Assembly (NCBI GenBank): GCA_019119635.1
Contig: DWWP01000024.1
Location: forward strand, 1 to 57,523
DNA from: Candidatus Dietzia intestinipullorum
Lineage (GTDB): Bacteria > Actinomycetota > Actinomycetes > Mycobacteriales > Mycobacteriaceae
Length of the DNA: 57,523 nt
Direction: 5' to 3'
The position numbers and the translations under genes are program-made. The notes below the pieces were generated by a model. The model searched no databases, was not told the DNA's origin, and saw only the letters and a list, made by a program, of their open reading frames with translations. Positions 35,392 to 51,377 of the stretch are shown here, piece after piece (the first letter of the stretch is position 1; the number at the start of each line of letters is the position of its first letter).

Positions 35392-36795
35392 TCGTCCGAG
35401 CCCGGCGATCAGCTCGTCGACACGCGGATCCTCGGTGGTGAAGGGGTCGCCGCAGGTCACCGTCGGCAGCGTGCCGTCCGCGACCTTGAGGTGGACCCAG
35501 TCCACCGTGAAGTCGCGGCCCGCCTCGGTGGCGGCGTCGATGAAGCGGCCACGCAGGGCGGCCCGGGTGGTCTGCGGGGCGACCGTGCGAGCCTGCTCGA
35601 TCGAGTCGTCGTCGACGACCCTGGAGACCAGTCCGCGCCGCTCGAGGACCGAGTGCAGGCCCCGGCCGGGCCGGATGTCGTGATACGTCAGATCGATCTG
35701 CGCGAGCCGCGGGTGCGCGAGGTCCACCCCCGTCTTGTCCTGCACCCTGCGGATCAACCGGAGTTTGGCGGCCCAGTCGATGTCCGAGGCGACGGAGTCG
35801 TGGTCACCGGTCTCGATCGCGTCGAGCACCCGCTCCCACAGGGCCACGGCCCGCTCCACGTCGGGGCGGTCGTCCCGATCCCAGCCGCCGGCGTCCAGAT
35901 AACGGTGGACCGCGCCGAGGAACTCGCGCTGGATCTCCAGGGCCGTCATCGTGGTGCCGTCGGTGAGCGAGACCGGGCAGGTGCCCGTGAGGTCACGGCT
36001 CACCTCCCGGATGGCGCGGACCGGGTGTGTCACCGCCATCGGCCGGATCTCGATCCCGGCCTCCAGCATCTCCAGCACCAGCCGGGTGCTGGCGACCTTG
36101 AGCAGGGTGGTGGTCTCGGTCATGGTGGAATCGCCCACGATCACGTGCATGCGGCGGAAGCGGGTCGAATCCGCATGGGGCTCGTCGCGGGTGTTGATGA
36201 GCGGCCGTGACCGCGTGGTCGCGGAGGAGACCCCGTCCCACATGTGTTCGGCTCGCTGCGAGAAGCAGTAGGTCGGCTCGTCGGTGGCCATGACGCCGCT
36301 CCCGGCCGGGGTGCCGGGCAGGATTTTGCCCGCACCGCAGATGAGCTGGCGGGTCACGAGGAACGGCAGCAGCACGGTGCCGAGACTGCGGATCTGTGTC
36401 GACCGGTCCAGCAGGTAGTTCTCGTGGCACCCGTAGGAGTTCCCGGCCGAGTCCGTGTTGTTCTTGAACAGGTAGACCTTGGTGTCGATGCCTTCTGCGG
36501 CCAGCGACTCCTCGGCCCGCAGGGCCAGGTCGTCGACGATCCGCTCCCCCGCCCTGTCGTGCGCGATGAGTTGACGCAGTCCGTCGCACTCAGCGGTGGC
36601 GTACTCGGGGTGGGAGCCCACGTCCAGGTACAGACGCGCCCCGTTGGTGAGGAAGACGTTGGAGCTGCGCCAGCGGTCGACCACGGGGCGGAACAGGTAT
36701 CGGGCGATCTCATCGGCGCCGAGCGCGCGCGATCCCTCGGCGCCGACACTCGTGATGCCGAACTCCGTCTCGATTCCGACGATGCGACGGATCAT
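35389..36795 (-). CDS. pafA: Pup-protein ligase PafA
   Basis: The 468-residue glutamine-synthetase-like ligase uses ATP to phosphorylate the C-terminal Glu of Pup and join it to substrate lysines. Seen are [12 protein letters not shown] at the start (ATP/Mg site), the catalytic Asp in [17 protein letters not shown] at about residue 58, [18 protein letters not shown], and [23 protein letters not shown]. It starts 6 bp after pup, so the two are co-transcribed. Confidence 0.96.
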   Translation of the reverse strand: MIRRIVGIETEFGITSVGAEGSRALGADEIARYLFRPVVDRWRSSNVFLTNGARLYLDVGSHPEYATAECDGLRQLIAHDRAGERIVDDLALRAEESLAAEGIDTKVYLFKNNTDSAGNSYGCHENYLLDRSTQIRSLGTVLLPFLVTRQLICGAGKILPGTPAGSGVMATDEPTYCFSQRAEHMWDGVSSATTRSRPLINTRDEPHADSTRFRRMHVIVGDSTMTETTTLLKVASTRLVLEMLEAGIEIRPMAVTHPVRAIREVSRDLTGTCPVSLTDGTTMTALEIQREFLGAVHRYLDAGGWDRDDRPDVERAVALWERVLDAIETGDHDSVASDIDWAAKLRLIRRVQDKTGVDLAHPRLAQIDLTYHDIRPGRGLHSVLERRGLVSRVVDDDSIEQARTVAPQTTRAALRGRFIDAATEAGRDFTVDWVHLKVADGTLPTVTCGDPFTTEDPRVDELIAGLGR

Positions 36796-36801
36796 GAGGG
36801 G

Positions 36802-36978
36802 CTACTGTCCGCCCTTCTGGACGTACGACTTCACGAACTCCTCGGCGTTGGTCTCGAGGATGTCGTCGATCTCGTCGAGCAGCGAGTCCGCGGACGAGGT
36901 CTCGGCGGACCTGGCGACCTGTCCGGCCTCGTCGTCGTCTCCGTCGGAGCCTCCGGAGTTCTTCTGGATCTGGGCCAT
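36802..36978 (-). CDS. pup: Prokaryotic ubiquitin-like protein Pup
   Basis: The 58-residue protein is acidic and Gly/Ser-rich at the N terminus, with a C-terminal helix region SLLDEIDDILETNAEEFVKS that binds Mpa coiled coils and PafA. It ends in KGGQ, the Gln form that Dop must deamidate to Glu before ligation. GGAG lies 4-7 nt before the ATG. It sits between dop and pafA, with no prcB/prcA after it. Confidence 0.96.
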   Translation of the reverse strand: MAQIQKNSGGSDGDDDEAGQVARSAETSSADSLLDEIDDILETNAEEFVKSYVQKGGQ

Positions 36979-37002
36979 GGGTGTCTCCTTGTCGTGCGGG
37001 GG

Positions 37003-38514
37003 TCAGTGGACTGCGGGTCCGTCTGCAGTGAGGAAGTCGGGGCCGTCCGGGGTGAGGAAGTCGGGATGGGCCTCGCAGTACGGCTTGTTCCCGGTGAACG
37101 GATCGGTCAGGTCCACGTGCCGGGTGCGCCCCCGTGAATCGGTGACGACGACGTGGTCCCAGCCCGCCGCGACGACGCGGTCGCCGATCTCGGCGATGAA
37201 CCGGCCCCGCGCCCAGGCGCGCGTGCTCTCGGGCGGGGTGACGACGGCGTGCTCGATCTGCTCGTCGGTCGTGAGCCTGCGCATCGCGCCCTTGGAGACC
37301 AGCCGGTTGTGGAGCCCCCGGTCCGGGTCGATGTCGTGGTATTGGAAGTCGATGAGCGCCAGACGGGCGTGGCCCCACCCGAGGTCGTCGCGCGTTCGGA
37401 AGCCTTCCAGCAGCCGTAGTTTGGCCGGCCAGTCCAGTCGGTCGGCGCAGCTCATCGGATTCTCTTCGAGCGCGTCGAGGATGTCCTGCCACTCGTCGAG
37501 GACGGTCAGTGCCCACGCGGGGCCGTCCGCCCCGTCGCCGAGGAATCGGGAGACCCGCGCGAGGATCTCCCGCTGGATCCCGATCCCTGACAGCTCCCGG
37601 CCGTCCCCGAGGGCGACGCGCGCGGTGAGGCCCGGGTCGTGGCTGATGGTGTGGACCGCGGCGACGGGGTCGGCGGGGAGCAGGTCCGAGAAGTCCACGC
37701 CCGCCTCGACCGCGTCCAACACCAGGCAGGTAGTGCCGATCTTGAGGTACGTGGCGAGCTCGGACATGTTGGCGTCCCCGAGGATCACGTGGAGTCGGCG
37801 CCACGTCTCGTCGTGCGCGTGCGGCTCGTCGCGGGTGTTGATGATCCCCCGCCGCAGCGTGGTCTCCAGGCCCGTCAGGACCTCGATGTAGTCGGCGCGT
37901 TGCGAGATCTGGAAGCCGGCCTGCTCGCCGGACTGGCCGATGCCCACGCGCCCGGCCCCGCTGTAGACCTGCCGCGACAGGAAATGCGGGGCGAGGCTCA
38001 GGGTGAGGGCGTCGAAATCCACGTCCCGCCGGACCAGGTAGTTCTCGTGGGCACCGTAGGAGGCGCCCTTGCCGTCGACGTTGTTCTTGTAGAGCTTGAG
38101 TTCGGCGTTGTCGTCCGCGGCCGACGATTCCCTCCCGGCCCGGTGCATCACCACCTCCCCCGCCTTGTCCCAGATCACCGCGTCGAGCGGCGAATCGACC
38201 TCGGGGGCCGAGTACTCGGGGTGGGCGTGGTCGACGTAGAACCGGGCCCCGTTGGTCAGGACGCGATTGGTCACCCCGAATTCGCTCGGATCGTAGGCCC
38301 GGGCGGCCCCGAGATCGAAGCCGCGGGCGTCGCGGAGCGGCGACTCGGACCCGTAGCCCCACCGGACCTCGCTCCCGGCGCGGGCCTCCTCGCCGGGATC
38401 GGTGTACGCCTTGATCACCTGCGACGAGGTGACGACGGAGCTCAGCAGTGGCTGGCCCACGGCCACGATGCCGAACTCGATCTCCGTGCCGATTACACGT
38501 CCGCGGCCGGTCAC
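37003..38514 (-). CDS. dop: Pup deamidase/depupylase Dop
   Basis: The 503-residue PafA homologue converts Pup-Gln to Pup-Glu and removes Pup from targets. Seen are [10 protein letters not shown] near residue 8, the long Dop loop region near 40-80, catalytic Asp95 in [34 protein letters not shown] and [23 protein letters not shown] 38514 overlaps the mpa stop (GTGA). The C terminus carries a short duplication, PDFLTPD then PDFLTAD, from a 24-bp repeat. Confidence 0.95.
   Translation of the reverse strand: MTGRGRVIGTEIEFGIVAVGQPLLSSVVTSSQVIKAYTDPGEEARAGSEVRWGYGSESPLRDARGFDLGAARAYDPSEFGVTNRVLTNGARFYVDHAHPEYSAPEVDSPLDAVIWDKAGEVVMHRAGRESSAADDNAELKLYKNNVDGKGASYGAHENYLVRRDVDFDALTLSLAPHFLSRQVYSGAGRVGIGQSGEQAGFQISQRADYIEVLTGLETTLRRGIINTRDEPHAHDETWRRLHVILGDANMSELATYLKIGTTCLVLDAVEAGVDFSDLLPADPVAAVHTISHDPGLTARVALGDGRELSGIGIQREILARVSRFLGDGADGPAWALTVLDEWQDILDALEENPMSCADRLDWPAKLRLLEGFRTRDDLGWGHARLALIDFQYHDIDPDRGLHNRLVSKGAMRRLTTDEQIEHAVVTPPESTRAWARGRFIAEIGDRVVAAGWDHVVVTDSRGRTRHVDLTDPFTGNKPYCEAHPDFLTPDGPDFLTADGPAVH
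37021..37068. repeat. 24-bp direct repeat at the 3' end of dop
   Basis: Two 24-bp units at 37021-37044 and 37045-37068 share most bases, including GTGAGGAAGTCGGG. They encode HPDFLTPD and GPDFLTAD, extending the Dop tail. Confidence 0.7.
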
Positions 38515-40220
38515 CGCTCCCCCTCCCGGTCCGGCATGGACACCTCGACCACACGCTCTCCACGGACACCGCTCAGCCGGGCCCATTCCTGCGGGTTCGA
38601 GGTGTTGGGCAGGTCGGTGTTCTCGGCGAACTCCGCGTCGACGGCATCCAGGAAATCGTCGGTGGTCAGCCCGCGCCCCGTGCCGTGCACGATGTCCTTG
38701 ATGGCGAGCTTCTTGGCCCGGTCGACGATGTTGCGCAGCATCGCGCCCGAGGTCAGGTCGGCCAGATGGAGGGAGGACGTGCGGCCCGAGGCGAAGACAA
38801 GATCCACATACGCCGTCGACTCGTCACGGGTGTAGAGACGGTCGACGATCCGGCCGATGAGCTCGTCGACGTGCGTTCCCCGGCCCGCGTCGCCCACCTC
38901 GACGGGGTCGAAGCGCAGATCCTCCGTGACGTACTTGGTGAGGATGTCCGCCGCGGCGTCCCGGTCCGGCCGGTCGATGCGGATCTTCAGGTCGAGCCGG
39001 CCGGGCCGCAGGATGGCGGGGTCGATCATGTCCTCCCGGTTGGAGGCGCCGATGACGATCACGTTGCGCAGGTCCTCCACGCCGTCGATCTCGGCCAACA
39101 ACTGCGGTACGACCGTCGTCTCCATGTCCGAGGAGACACCGGAACCCCGGGTGCGGAAGATCGAGTCCATCTCGTCGAAGAACACGATCACGGGATTGCC
39201 CTCGGTGGCCTTCTCCCGCGCGCGTTCGAAGATCGAGCGGATGTGACGCTCCGTCTCGCCCACGTACTTGTTGAGGAGTTCCGGTCCCTTGACGGACAGG
39301 AAGTAGGAGTTGGGGTACCGGCCGTCCGCCACGTCGTCGCCGCGTGTCCGCGCCGCGGCCCGGGCCAGGGAGTGGGCGACGGCCTTGGCGATGAGCGTCT
39401 TGCCGTTGCCGGGCGGGCCGTAGAGCAGGACGCCCTTGGGCGGCGCCAGGTGGAACTCGCGATACAGGTCGTGGTGGACGAACGGCAGCTCGATGGCATC
39501 GCGGATCTGCTCGATCTGGGGGACCAGCCCGCCGATGTCGGAGAAATCGACGGTCGGGACCTCTTCGAGCAGGAGCTCGTCGACCTCCGCCTTGGGCACC
39601 ACCTCGTAGGCGATGGCGGCCTTGGGGTCCACGAGCACCGCGTCACCGGCGCGTACGGGCGCACTGCGCGCCTCCGTGCTCCCCCCACGCAGTCCGGAGG
39701 CCAGATGGACGATCTGCTCCTCGTCGTTTCCCAGCACGACCCGGGCCCGTCGCCCGTCCGCCAGGATGTCCCGGAGCATCGCCGTCACACCGGTGATCGG
39801 CATCCCGGCGCACACCTCTACCACCGTCATGGCCTCGTTGAGCCGCACCGTGGTGCCGGGGGTCAGCCGCGGGGCCTCGACGCCGGGGGCGAGCGTCAGC
39901 CGCATGCGCCGACCGGCGGCCATTACCTCGGCGGTCTCGTCGTCGACCGGGTCCTCCAGGACGACGCCGTAGGTGCTCGGTGGGGCGCCGAGACGCTCGA
40001 CCTCACCCTTGAGCGTCTCGAGCTCGTCCCGGGAGTCCTTGAGCAGCTCGGCGAGACGGAGGTTCCGGGCGCCCAGGGCGTCGATCTTGACGGCCTTCTC
40101 GCGGTCTGACCGGGTCTTCTGGTCGACGGCAGCGCGCAGGTCGGCGAGTTCGGACCGCTCCAGCGTCACCTGGTCCCGATCGCGTCCACCGTGGGAACGC
40201 TCCTCTGTCACCGTCAACAC
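38511..40220 (-). CDS. arc: AAA ATPase Mpa/ARC (pupylation unfoldase)
   Basis: The 569-residue protein has an N-terminal coiled coil ([19 protein letters not shown] on), an OB-domain region and one AAA domain with GPPGNGKT near residue 270, FFDEMDS near 350 and the second-region arginines in [17 protein letters not shown]. It recognises Pup through the coiled coil and threads pupylated proteins. It ends in SMPDREGER: the QYL tail by which mycobacterial Mpa docks on the 20S proteasome is absent. GTG 40220 has GAAGG just upstream; GTG 40211 is an alternative. Confidence 0.93.
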   Translation of the reverse strand: MLTVTEERSHGGRDRDQVTLERSELADLRAAVDQKTRSDREKAVKIDALGARNLRLAELLKDSRDELETLKGEVERLGAPPSTYGVVLEDPVDDETAEVMAAGRRMRLTLAPGVEAPRLTPGTTVRLNEAMTVVEVCAGMPITGVTAMLRDILADGRRARVVLGNDEEQIVHLASGLRGGSTEARSAPVRAGDAVLVDPKAAIAYEVVPKAEVDELLLEEVPTVDFSDIGGLVPQIEQIRDAIELPFVHHDLYREFHLAPPKGVLLYGPPGNGKTLIAKAVAHSLARAAARTRGDDVADGRYPNSYFLSVKGPELLNKYVGETERHIRSIFERAREKATEGNPVIVFFDEMDSIFRTRGSGVSSDMETTVVPQLLAEIDGVEDLRNVIVIGASNREDMIDPAILRPGRLDLKIRIDRPDRDAAADILTKYVTEDLRFDPVEVGDAGRGTHVDELIGRIVDRLYTRDESTAYVDLVFASGRTSSLHLADLTSGAMLRNIVDRAKKLAIKDIVHGTGRGLTTDDFLDAVDAEFAENTDLPNTSNPQEWARLSGVRGERVVEVSMPDREGER

Positions 40221-40264
40221 CTGCCCTTCCGTGTGCCGACGGCGTCGTCGCCGCCGGTGAGTCC

Positions 40265-40270
40265 AGCCTA
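40265..40270 (-). promoter_or_regulatory. -10 element upstream of mpa/arc
   Basis: TAGGCT on minus, 44 nt before the GTG start, lies in the 95-bp gap after trmI. It would drive mpa-dop-pup-pafA. Confidence 0.4.
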
Positions 40271-40315
40271 ACCTCGTGGCGGTCCGGGGGTGAGCGCGCG
40301 TCCGGAGGCCGGCGC

Positions 40316-42952
<2,637 letters not shown>

Positions 42953-43813
42953 TCAGCCCATCCGGCAGGAGCGGATGTCCGTGGCGATGACCGCCTTGGC
43001 CCCGGCCTCCGCCAGCTCGTCCATGATCGAGTTGACCCGCTTACGGGGCACCATGGAGCGCACCGCCACCCACGCCGGATCAGCCATCGGCGAGACCGTG
43101 GGCGACTCGATGCCGGGGGTGATCGCGGAGACCGACTCGAGCAGTTCCCTGGGGCAGTCGTAGTCCAACATCATGTACTGCTGTGCAAAGACCACTCCCT
43201 GGAGTCGGGCGCGCAGCTGGGACATCGCACGGGTGCTCTCCGCGCCGCGACGGGAGATCAGCACAGCGGACGAGTCGCAGAGGATGTCGCCGAACGCCTC
43301 GAGCTCATGCAGCTTGAGCGTGCGGCCCGAGCCCACCACGTCGGCGATGCAGTCCGCCACGCCCAGCTGGATCGAGATCTCCACCGCCCCGTCGAGCCGG
43401 ATGACCTCGGCCTCGATCCCCCGCTCCCGCAGGTCCCGGCGCACGATGTTCGGGTACGAGGTGGCGATCCGAGCGCCGGCCAGACGCTCCGTGCTCCACT
43501 GCTCGCCCGCCGGCCCGGCATACCGGAAGGTGGAGTGGCCGAAGCCCAGATCGAGCAGTTCGTCGATCTCCGTGCCCGAGTCGGGCGAATCGGCCGCCAG
43601 ATCACGGCCGGTGATCCCCACCTCGAGTCTCCCCGAGCCCACGTACACCGCGATGTCCTTGGGCCGGAGGAAGAAGAACTCGACGTCGTTCTCGCGATCG
43701 ATCAGCGAGAGGTCCTTACTCCCCTCGGGCCGACGCCGGTAGCCGGCTTCGGAGAGCATCCAGGAAGCGGATTCGGACAGGGCGCCCTTGTTGGGCACTG
43801 CGACGCGCAGCAT
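42953..43813 (-). CDS. hisG: ATP phosphoribosyltransferase HisG (long form)
   Basis: The 286-residue protein catalyses the first step of histidine synthesis, joining ATP and PRPP. Seen are [14 protein letters not shown] at the start, [13 protein letters not shown], the PRPP-binding region [18 protein letters not shown], and a C-terminal ACT-like domain ([19 protein letters not shown]) that binds histidine for feedback inhibition. It follows hisE by 48 bp. Confidence 0.95.
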   Translation of the reverse strand: MLRVAVPNKGALSESASWMLSEAGYRRRPEGSKDLSLIDRENDVEFFFLRPKDIAVYVGSGRLEVGITGRDLAADSPDSGTEIDELLDLGFGHSTFRYAGPAGEQWSTERLAGARIATSYPNIVRRDLRERGIEAEVIRLDGAVEISIQLGVADCIADVVGSGRTLKLHELEAFGDILCDSSAVLISRRGAESTRAMSQLRARLQGVVFAQQYMMLDYDCPRELLESVSAITPGIESPTVSPMADPAWVAVRSMVPRKRVNSIMDELAEAGAKAVIATDIRSCRMG

Positions 43814-43861
43814 GATGGCGACTCCAGGGATCGACGTGGGTGACGGAGCGAGCGATAGCGC

Positions 43862-44125
43862 TCACAGGTGGCGGTAGACGTCCTCGAGCCCGAGCCCCCG
43901 TTTGAGCATCATCACCTGCGTCCAGTACAGGAGCTGCGAGATCTCCTCGGCGAGTTCGTCGTCGGACTCGTACTCGGCGGCGATCCACACCTCGCCCGCC
44001 TCCTCGTTCACCTTCTTGCCCAGGTGGTGGACACCCTGGTCGTATGCGGCGACGGTGCCCGAACCGTCCGGGCGCGACGCGATGCGCTCGGACAACTCGG
44101 CGAACAGGGTGTCGAAGGTCTTCAC
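43862..44125 (-). CDS. hisE: Phosphoribosyl-ATP pyrophosphatase HisE
   Basis: The 87-residue MazG-like protein hydrolyses phosphoribosyl-ATP to phosphoribosyl-AMP. It has the [28 protein letters not shown] metal-binding Glu/Asp pattern. GTG 44125 overlaps the HAD-gene stop (GTGA), so HAD-hisE-hisG form an operon. Confidence 0.94.
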   Translation of the reverse strand: MKTFDTLFAELSERIASRPDGSGTVAAYDQGVHHLGKKVNEEAGEVWIAAEYESDDELAEEISQLLYWTQVMMLKRGLGLEDVYRHL

Positions 44126-44838
44126 GCGCCCGATTCTCGCACAGGTTCCGGCAGGGGCACCCCCGAGGTCAGGGCGGAGAGCGCGGCGGTGTCCACGCCC
44201 GACAGGGTGTCGTGGGTATGGGCGCCCACGACGTCGGGCTGCCCCTCGGTCGACGGAACGTACAGCACCCGACATCCGGCCGCGACGGCCGCAGTCGCGC
44301 CGGTGACCGAGTCTTCGACGGCCACGGCCGAACCCGGCTCCGCCCCGAGCAGCCGGCACGCGAGCAGATACGGATCCGGCGCGGGTTTGGGGTCGTCCAC
44401 CATGTCCCCGGTCACCACGGCGTCGAAGCGGGACGAGTCGATGAACCCGAGCGGGACCCGCGCGACGTCGGTGGTGGTGTTGGTCACCAGGGCCACGGGA
44501 GTGCCCGTGGCGGCGATGTCGTCCAACAGCTCCCGGGCGCCGGGGCGCCACCGCAGGTCCTCGCGCATGAGCTCGGTGACCCGGGAGTTGAGTTGGTGCG
44601 CGAGTCGCTCGTACTCCTCGCCGCGGATGGTGTGCCCGGTGTACTCACCCAGGATGTCGAAGAATCCCTGCAGCGAGTTTCCCAGGGTGCGTTCGCGGGT
44701 CGCGTCGTCAAGGGGGCGGCCCATCTGCTCGGCGAGCTCGTAGACGGCGACGTCCCAGAGCCGTTCGGTGTCGACGAGGGTGCCGTCCATGTCGAGACAC
44801 ACGGCGGACGGGGCGCGATGCTTCGGGTAGCTGGTCAC
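44122..44838 (-). CDS. HAD-family hydrolase (phosphatase)
   Basis: The 238-residue HAD protein has motif [13 protein letters not shown] near residue 15, a helical cap, motif II ALVTNTT, the Lys in [13 protein letters not shown] and motif [19 protein letters not shown]. This is the beta-phosphoglucomutase-like subclass. The gene is coupled to hisE. A link to histidinol-phosphate phosphatase is tempting from position but the subclass differs, so the substrate is open. A weak -10-like TAGACA lies 7 nt before the GTG start. Confidence 0.88.
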   Translation of the reverse strand: MTSYPKHRAPSAVCLDMDGTLVDTERLWDVAVYELAEQMGRPLDDATRERTLGNSLQGFFDILGEYTGHTIRGEEYERLAHQLNSRVTELMREDLRWRPGARELLDDIAATGTPVALVTNTTTDVARVPLGFIDSSRFDAVVTGDMVDDPKPAPDPYLLACRLLGAEPGSAVAVEDSVTGATAAVAAGCRVLYVPSTEGQPDVVGAHTHDTLSGVDTAALSALTSGVPLPEPVRESGA

Positions 44839-44876
44839 GGCCTACTGTCTACCCGAACACCCCGGACGGGGGCGGG

Positions 44877-45416
44877 TCAGCCGCAGTCGGCGTTGTCCGG
44901 GACGAGGAACCGCTCGGTGTGCGTGTCCGACAGGAACGGCGCGACCGAGCCGGGCGCCATCGTCGGCAGCGCGGAGCGGCTCACGGTGATGCTCAGCAGT
45001 ACCTCGCCCCGTCCCGTGAACTCGGGGGCGGTCCCGACCTCGTTGCCGGTGGTGTGGACCGTCTGCGATCCCGTGAGTCCGCTGTCGAGGTTCTCCCATT
45101 CGACGGTGGCCGAGTTGAACGGGAACATCGACGCAGAGAAGTCGAACGAACCCGGGATCCGGTCCAGGTCGTACGCGTTGGCGCTGACCCGCGGGCCCCA
45201 CGAGCCGTCCTCCGACAACGAGCAGACGCTGAGCGCGCCGAACCGCATCTGGTGCTCACCGTCGAAGGGGAACGCCATCGGCGCGTCCCACGCCGGCGAG
45301 GTACGGACATCGTCGGGCAGGTCGGCGGAGGCGACCGGGGCGGCCGCGACCACCGCCGCCCCGGAGAGGAGAGCGGTCGCGCCCGCGAGCGCGACTGATC
45401 GACGGGTGATGCTCAT
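44877..45416 (-). CDS. Secreted protein, likely Tat substrate
   Basis: The 179-residue protein begins MSITRRSVALAGATALL, a twin-arginine-like n-region and hydrophobic core, followed by PVASADLP, a likely signal-peptidase site. The mature part has two Cys (SVCSLSED and NADCG) and many aromatic/beta-prone segments, and matches no family I recognise. It lies downstream of metH on the same strand with a gap of about 106 bp. Export by the TatAC system in this window is possible; a Sec route is not excluded. Confidence 0.75.
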   Translation of the reverse strand: MSITRRSVALAGATALLSGAAVVAAAPVASADLPDDVRTSPAWDAPMAFPFDGEHQMRFGALSVCSLSEDGSWGPRVSANAYDLDRIPGSFDFSASMFPFNSATVEWENLDSGLTGSQTVHTTGNEVGTAPEFTGRGEVLLSITVSRSALPTMAPGSVAPFLSDTHTERFLVPDNADCG

Positions 45417-45522
45417 GGCTGACTCCTGATCTGAGACCGGCTGTGTCAGATAGATCGGAGCCGCCGATCCCGGTGTTAGCCGCCGCCGAACGATAGTTAC
45501 CCGGTCGTTGCCCCGGGGTGCC

Positions 45523-49083
<3,561 letters not shown>

Positions 49084-49090
49084 GCGTACC

Positions 49091-49096
49091 AGTGTA
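49091..49096 (-). promoter_or_regulatory. -10 element of metH (leaderless)
   Basis: TACACT on minus ends 7 nt before the metH ATG. It is back to back with the PAC2-gene promoter in a 50-bp gap. Confidence 0.5.
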
Positions 49097-49121
49097 TGAG
49101 GAACGGGATACCGGACGAACG

Positions 49122-49127
49122 TAGGCT
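49122..49127 (+). promoter_or_regulatory. -10 element of the PAC2 gene (leaderless)
   Basis: TAGGCT ends 6 nt before the ATG at 49134, with no ribosome binding site between them. Confidence 0.5.
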
Positions 49128-49133
49128 GGGTGG

Positions 49134-50066
49134 ATGACCGTCGAATGGACTTCCGAAGGGCACCTCCACGTGGAGGACCCGGTGATGCTCGTCGCCTTCG
49201 AGGGCTGGAACGACGCCGCGGACGTGGCCACCGGCACCCTGGAACACCTGGCGCTCAACTGGGAGGCCCGGGAGATCGCGGAGATCGGCGGCGACGACTT
49301 CTTCGACTACCTTGACCAGCGCCCGATCGTGCGGCACTCGGGCGGGGTGTCGAGATCCGTGGAGTGGCCCCGCATCGTGGTCTCGGTGTGCCGACCGGAC
49401 GGATTCGCGCACGACGTGTTGTTGGTCCGCGGCCCGGAGCCGGCGCTCAGGTGGCGCCGGTTCGCGGCGGAGTTCGTCGACCTGGTGGACACGCTCGAGG
49501 TCAGTCAGGTCGTCCTCCTGGGCGCCTACCTGGCGGACGTGCCGCACACCCGTCCGGTGCCGCTGACGGGCGCGGCGTTCAACCGCCAGCGCGTGGGCGG
49601 GATGGACGTCGAGGGCTCGGACTACGAGGGACCCACCGGGATGACCGGGGTGCTTCAGCAGTTGCTCACGGAAGCGGGTGTCCCGGCCCTGAGCCTGTGG
49701 GCGGGGGTCCCCCACTACGTCGCGTCACCTCCCAATCCGCGCGGGACGGAGGCGATGCTCTCGTGGCTCTCGGAGCAGCTCGGTATGGCCGTCCCGATCG
49801 ACATGCTGCGCGCGCAGTCGCGCACCTGGACGGAGAAGGTCGACGCGGCCGCCGGTGAGGACGAGGACCTGAGCGACTACATTCGCTCGCTCGAGGAGCG
49901 GGTGGACGAGGCCGCCCCGGACATCGGTGTCGATCCCGAGCCGGACCGGGGGCGGGCGTCGGATGGTGAGACGATGCCGCTCGTCGACGGCGACGCCATC
50001 GCGGCCGAGTTCGAGAAATTCCTCCGCGGCGACCGGGGTGAGAGGGGCGACCAGGACGGCGGCTGA
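49134..50066 (+). CDS. PAC2-family protein (Rv2125-like)
   Basis: The 310-residue protein belongs to the PAC2 (proteasome assembly chaperone 2-like) family: MLVAFEGWNDAADVATGTLEHL at the start, then VSVCRPDGFAHDVLLVRGPEPALRWR and LSLWAGVPHYVASPPNPRGT. The C-terminal part is acidic and helical (DYIRSLEERVDEA). Its bacterial function is unknown, although M. tuberculosis Rv2125 occupies the same place. It converges with mshC, 24 bp apart. Confidence 0.9.
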   Translation: MTVEWTSEGHLHVEDPVMLVAFEGWNDAADVATGTLEHLALNWEAREIAEIGGDDFFDYLDQRPIVRHSGGVSRSVEWPRIVVSVCRPDGFAHDVLLVRGPEPALRWRRFAAEFVDLVDTLEVSQVVLLGAYLADVPHTRPVPLTGAAFNRQRVGGMDVEGSDYEGPTGMTGVLQQLLTEAGVPALSLWAGVPHYVASPPNPRGTEAMLSWLSEQLGMAVPIDMLRAQSRTWTEKVDAAAGEDEDLSDYIRSLEERVDEAAPDIGVDPEPDRGRASDGETMPLVDGDAIAAEFEKFLRGDRGERGDQDGG

Positions 50067-50090
50067 CCGTCGTCGGTCACCCGCCCGTGC

Positions 50091-51350
50091 TCAGCCGCGC
50101 TCGTCACCGAGCCACACCCCGAGCAGTGCGTCGACCGCCGTCGCGACGGCCTCGCCGGCCCCGGGGTCGGACTCGTCGCCGGCCAGGGTCGCGTCGGCCC
50201 AGGAATCGACGACGGCCAGAGCGCCCGGTGTGTCGAGGTCGTCCGCCAGGCGGGCACGCAGGTCGGCGACAGCGGCGGTGGCGTCGGCTCCGGCTCCCCG
50301 GTCGACCGCCCGCCGCCAGTTCCCGGCTCTCGTCCGCGCCTCGTCGAGCACGGCGTCCGACCACGACCGGTCCTGCCGGTAGTGTCCTGCGGCCAGCCCC
50401 AGCCGGATGACCGACGGCTCCACCCCCTGCGCGTGGAGCTCGCGCACGCGGACGAGGTTGCCCAGTGACTTGCTCATCTTGACGCCGTCGAGACCGATCA
50501 TGGCCGCGTGGACGTAGAAGCGGGCGAACCGCCCCTCCCCCGTCGCCGCCTCGGCGTGGGCGGCGGAGAACTCGTGGTGCGGGAACGCGAGGTCGCTCCC
50601 CCCGCCCTGGATGTCGAAGTCCATGCCCAGCCGGTTGCGCGCGATCGCCGAGCACTCGATGTGCCAGCCCGGCCGCCCGGCGCCCCACGGGGACGGCCAC
50701 GAGGGCTCCCCCGGCCGTTGGACACGCCAGAGCAGTGCGTCCAGGGGGTGCTCCTTGCCCGCCCGGTCGGGATCGCCGCCCCGCTCCGCGAACGCCTCCG
50801 CCATCTCCGCGGCGGTGTAGTTGGACTCGTACCCGAAGTCGGGGGTGGCCCGGTGCCGGTAGTACACGTCGGCGTAGCCGTCGACCGCGGGGTCCACGAC
50901 GTACGCGGTCCCGCGCTCGAGTAGTTCGCCCACCATCTCCACGACCTCGTCGATCGTCTCGGTGGCGGCCACGTAGTCACGCGGTGGCAGCACCCGCAGG
51001 GTCTCCATGTCCTCGCGGAACAGGTCGGTCTCCCGGTCCCCCAGCTCCTTCCAGTCCACACCGTCCCGTTCGGCACGCTCGAAGAGCGGGTCGTCGACGT
51101 CGGTCGTGTTCTGCACGTAGTGGACCTCGTGGCCGGCGTCCAGCAGGAGCCGGTAGACGAGGTCGAAGGTGAGGTAGGTGGCGGCGTGACCCAGGTGGGT
51201 GGTGTCGTACGGGGTGATCCCGCAGACGTACATCCGGGCGACGCGGTCCGCCGCGACCTCCGAGGTCCGACCGCTCGCGGTGTCGTGCAGACGGAGGGGG
51301 GCGGCCTCTCCGGGGACGGCGGGGACGACGGGTGAAGGCCACGAATGCAT
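50091..51350 (-). CDS. mshC: Cysteine:GlcN-Ins ligase MshC (mycothiol synthesis)
   Basis: The 419-residue paralogue of cysteinyl-tRNA synthetase ligates cysteine to glucosaminyl-inositol using ATP. It starts [14 protein letters not shown] as in actinobacterial MshC, then [19 protein letters not shown] with the zinc Cys and HIGH-like motif, [10 protein letters not shown] with a second zinc Cys, and KMSKSLGN. The anticodon-binding domain is short, as in MshC. The ATG lies 7 nt after TAGACT, within 27 bp of the upstream gene stop. Confidence 0.95.
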   Translation of the reverse strand: MHSWPSPVVPAVPGEAAPLRLHDTASGRTSEVAADRVARMYVCGITPYDTTHLGHAATYLTFDLVYRLLLDAGHEVHYVQNTTDVDDPLFERAERDGVDWKELGDRETDLFREDMETLRVLPPRDYVAATETIDEVVEMVGELLERGTAYVVDPAVDGYADVYYRHRATPDFGYESNYTAAEMAEAFAERGGDPDRAGKEHPLDALLWRVQRPGEPSWPSPWGAGRPGWHIECSAIARNRLGMDFDIQGGGSDLAFPHHEFSAAHAEAATGEGRFARFYVHAAMIGLDGVKMSKSLGNLVRVRELHAQGVEPSVIRLGLAAGHYRQDRSWSDAVLDEARTRAGNWRRAVDRGAGADATAAVADLRARLADDLDTPGALAVVDSWADATLAGDESDPGAGEAVATAVDALLGVWLGDERG

Positions 51351-51357
51351 GCGGCCG

Positions 51358-51363
51358 AGTCTA
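51358..51363 (-). promoter_or_regulatory. -10 element of mshC (leaderless)
   Basis: TAGACT on minus ends 7 nt before the mshC ATG, giving the gene its own start downstream of the SCO1664-like gene. Confidence 0.5.
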
Positions 51364-51377
51364 GAGAACCCGCGAGG

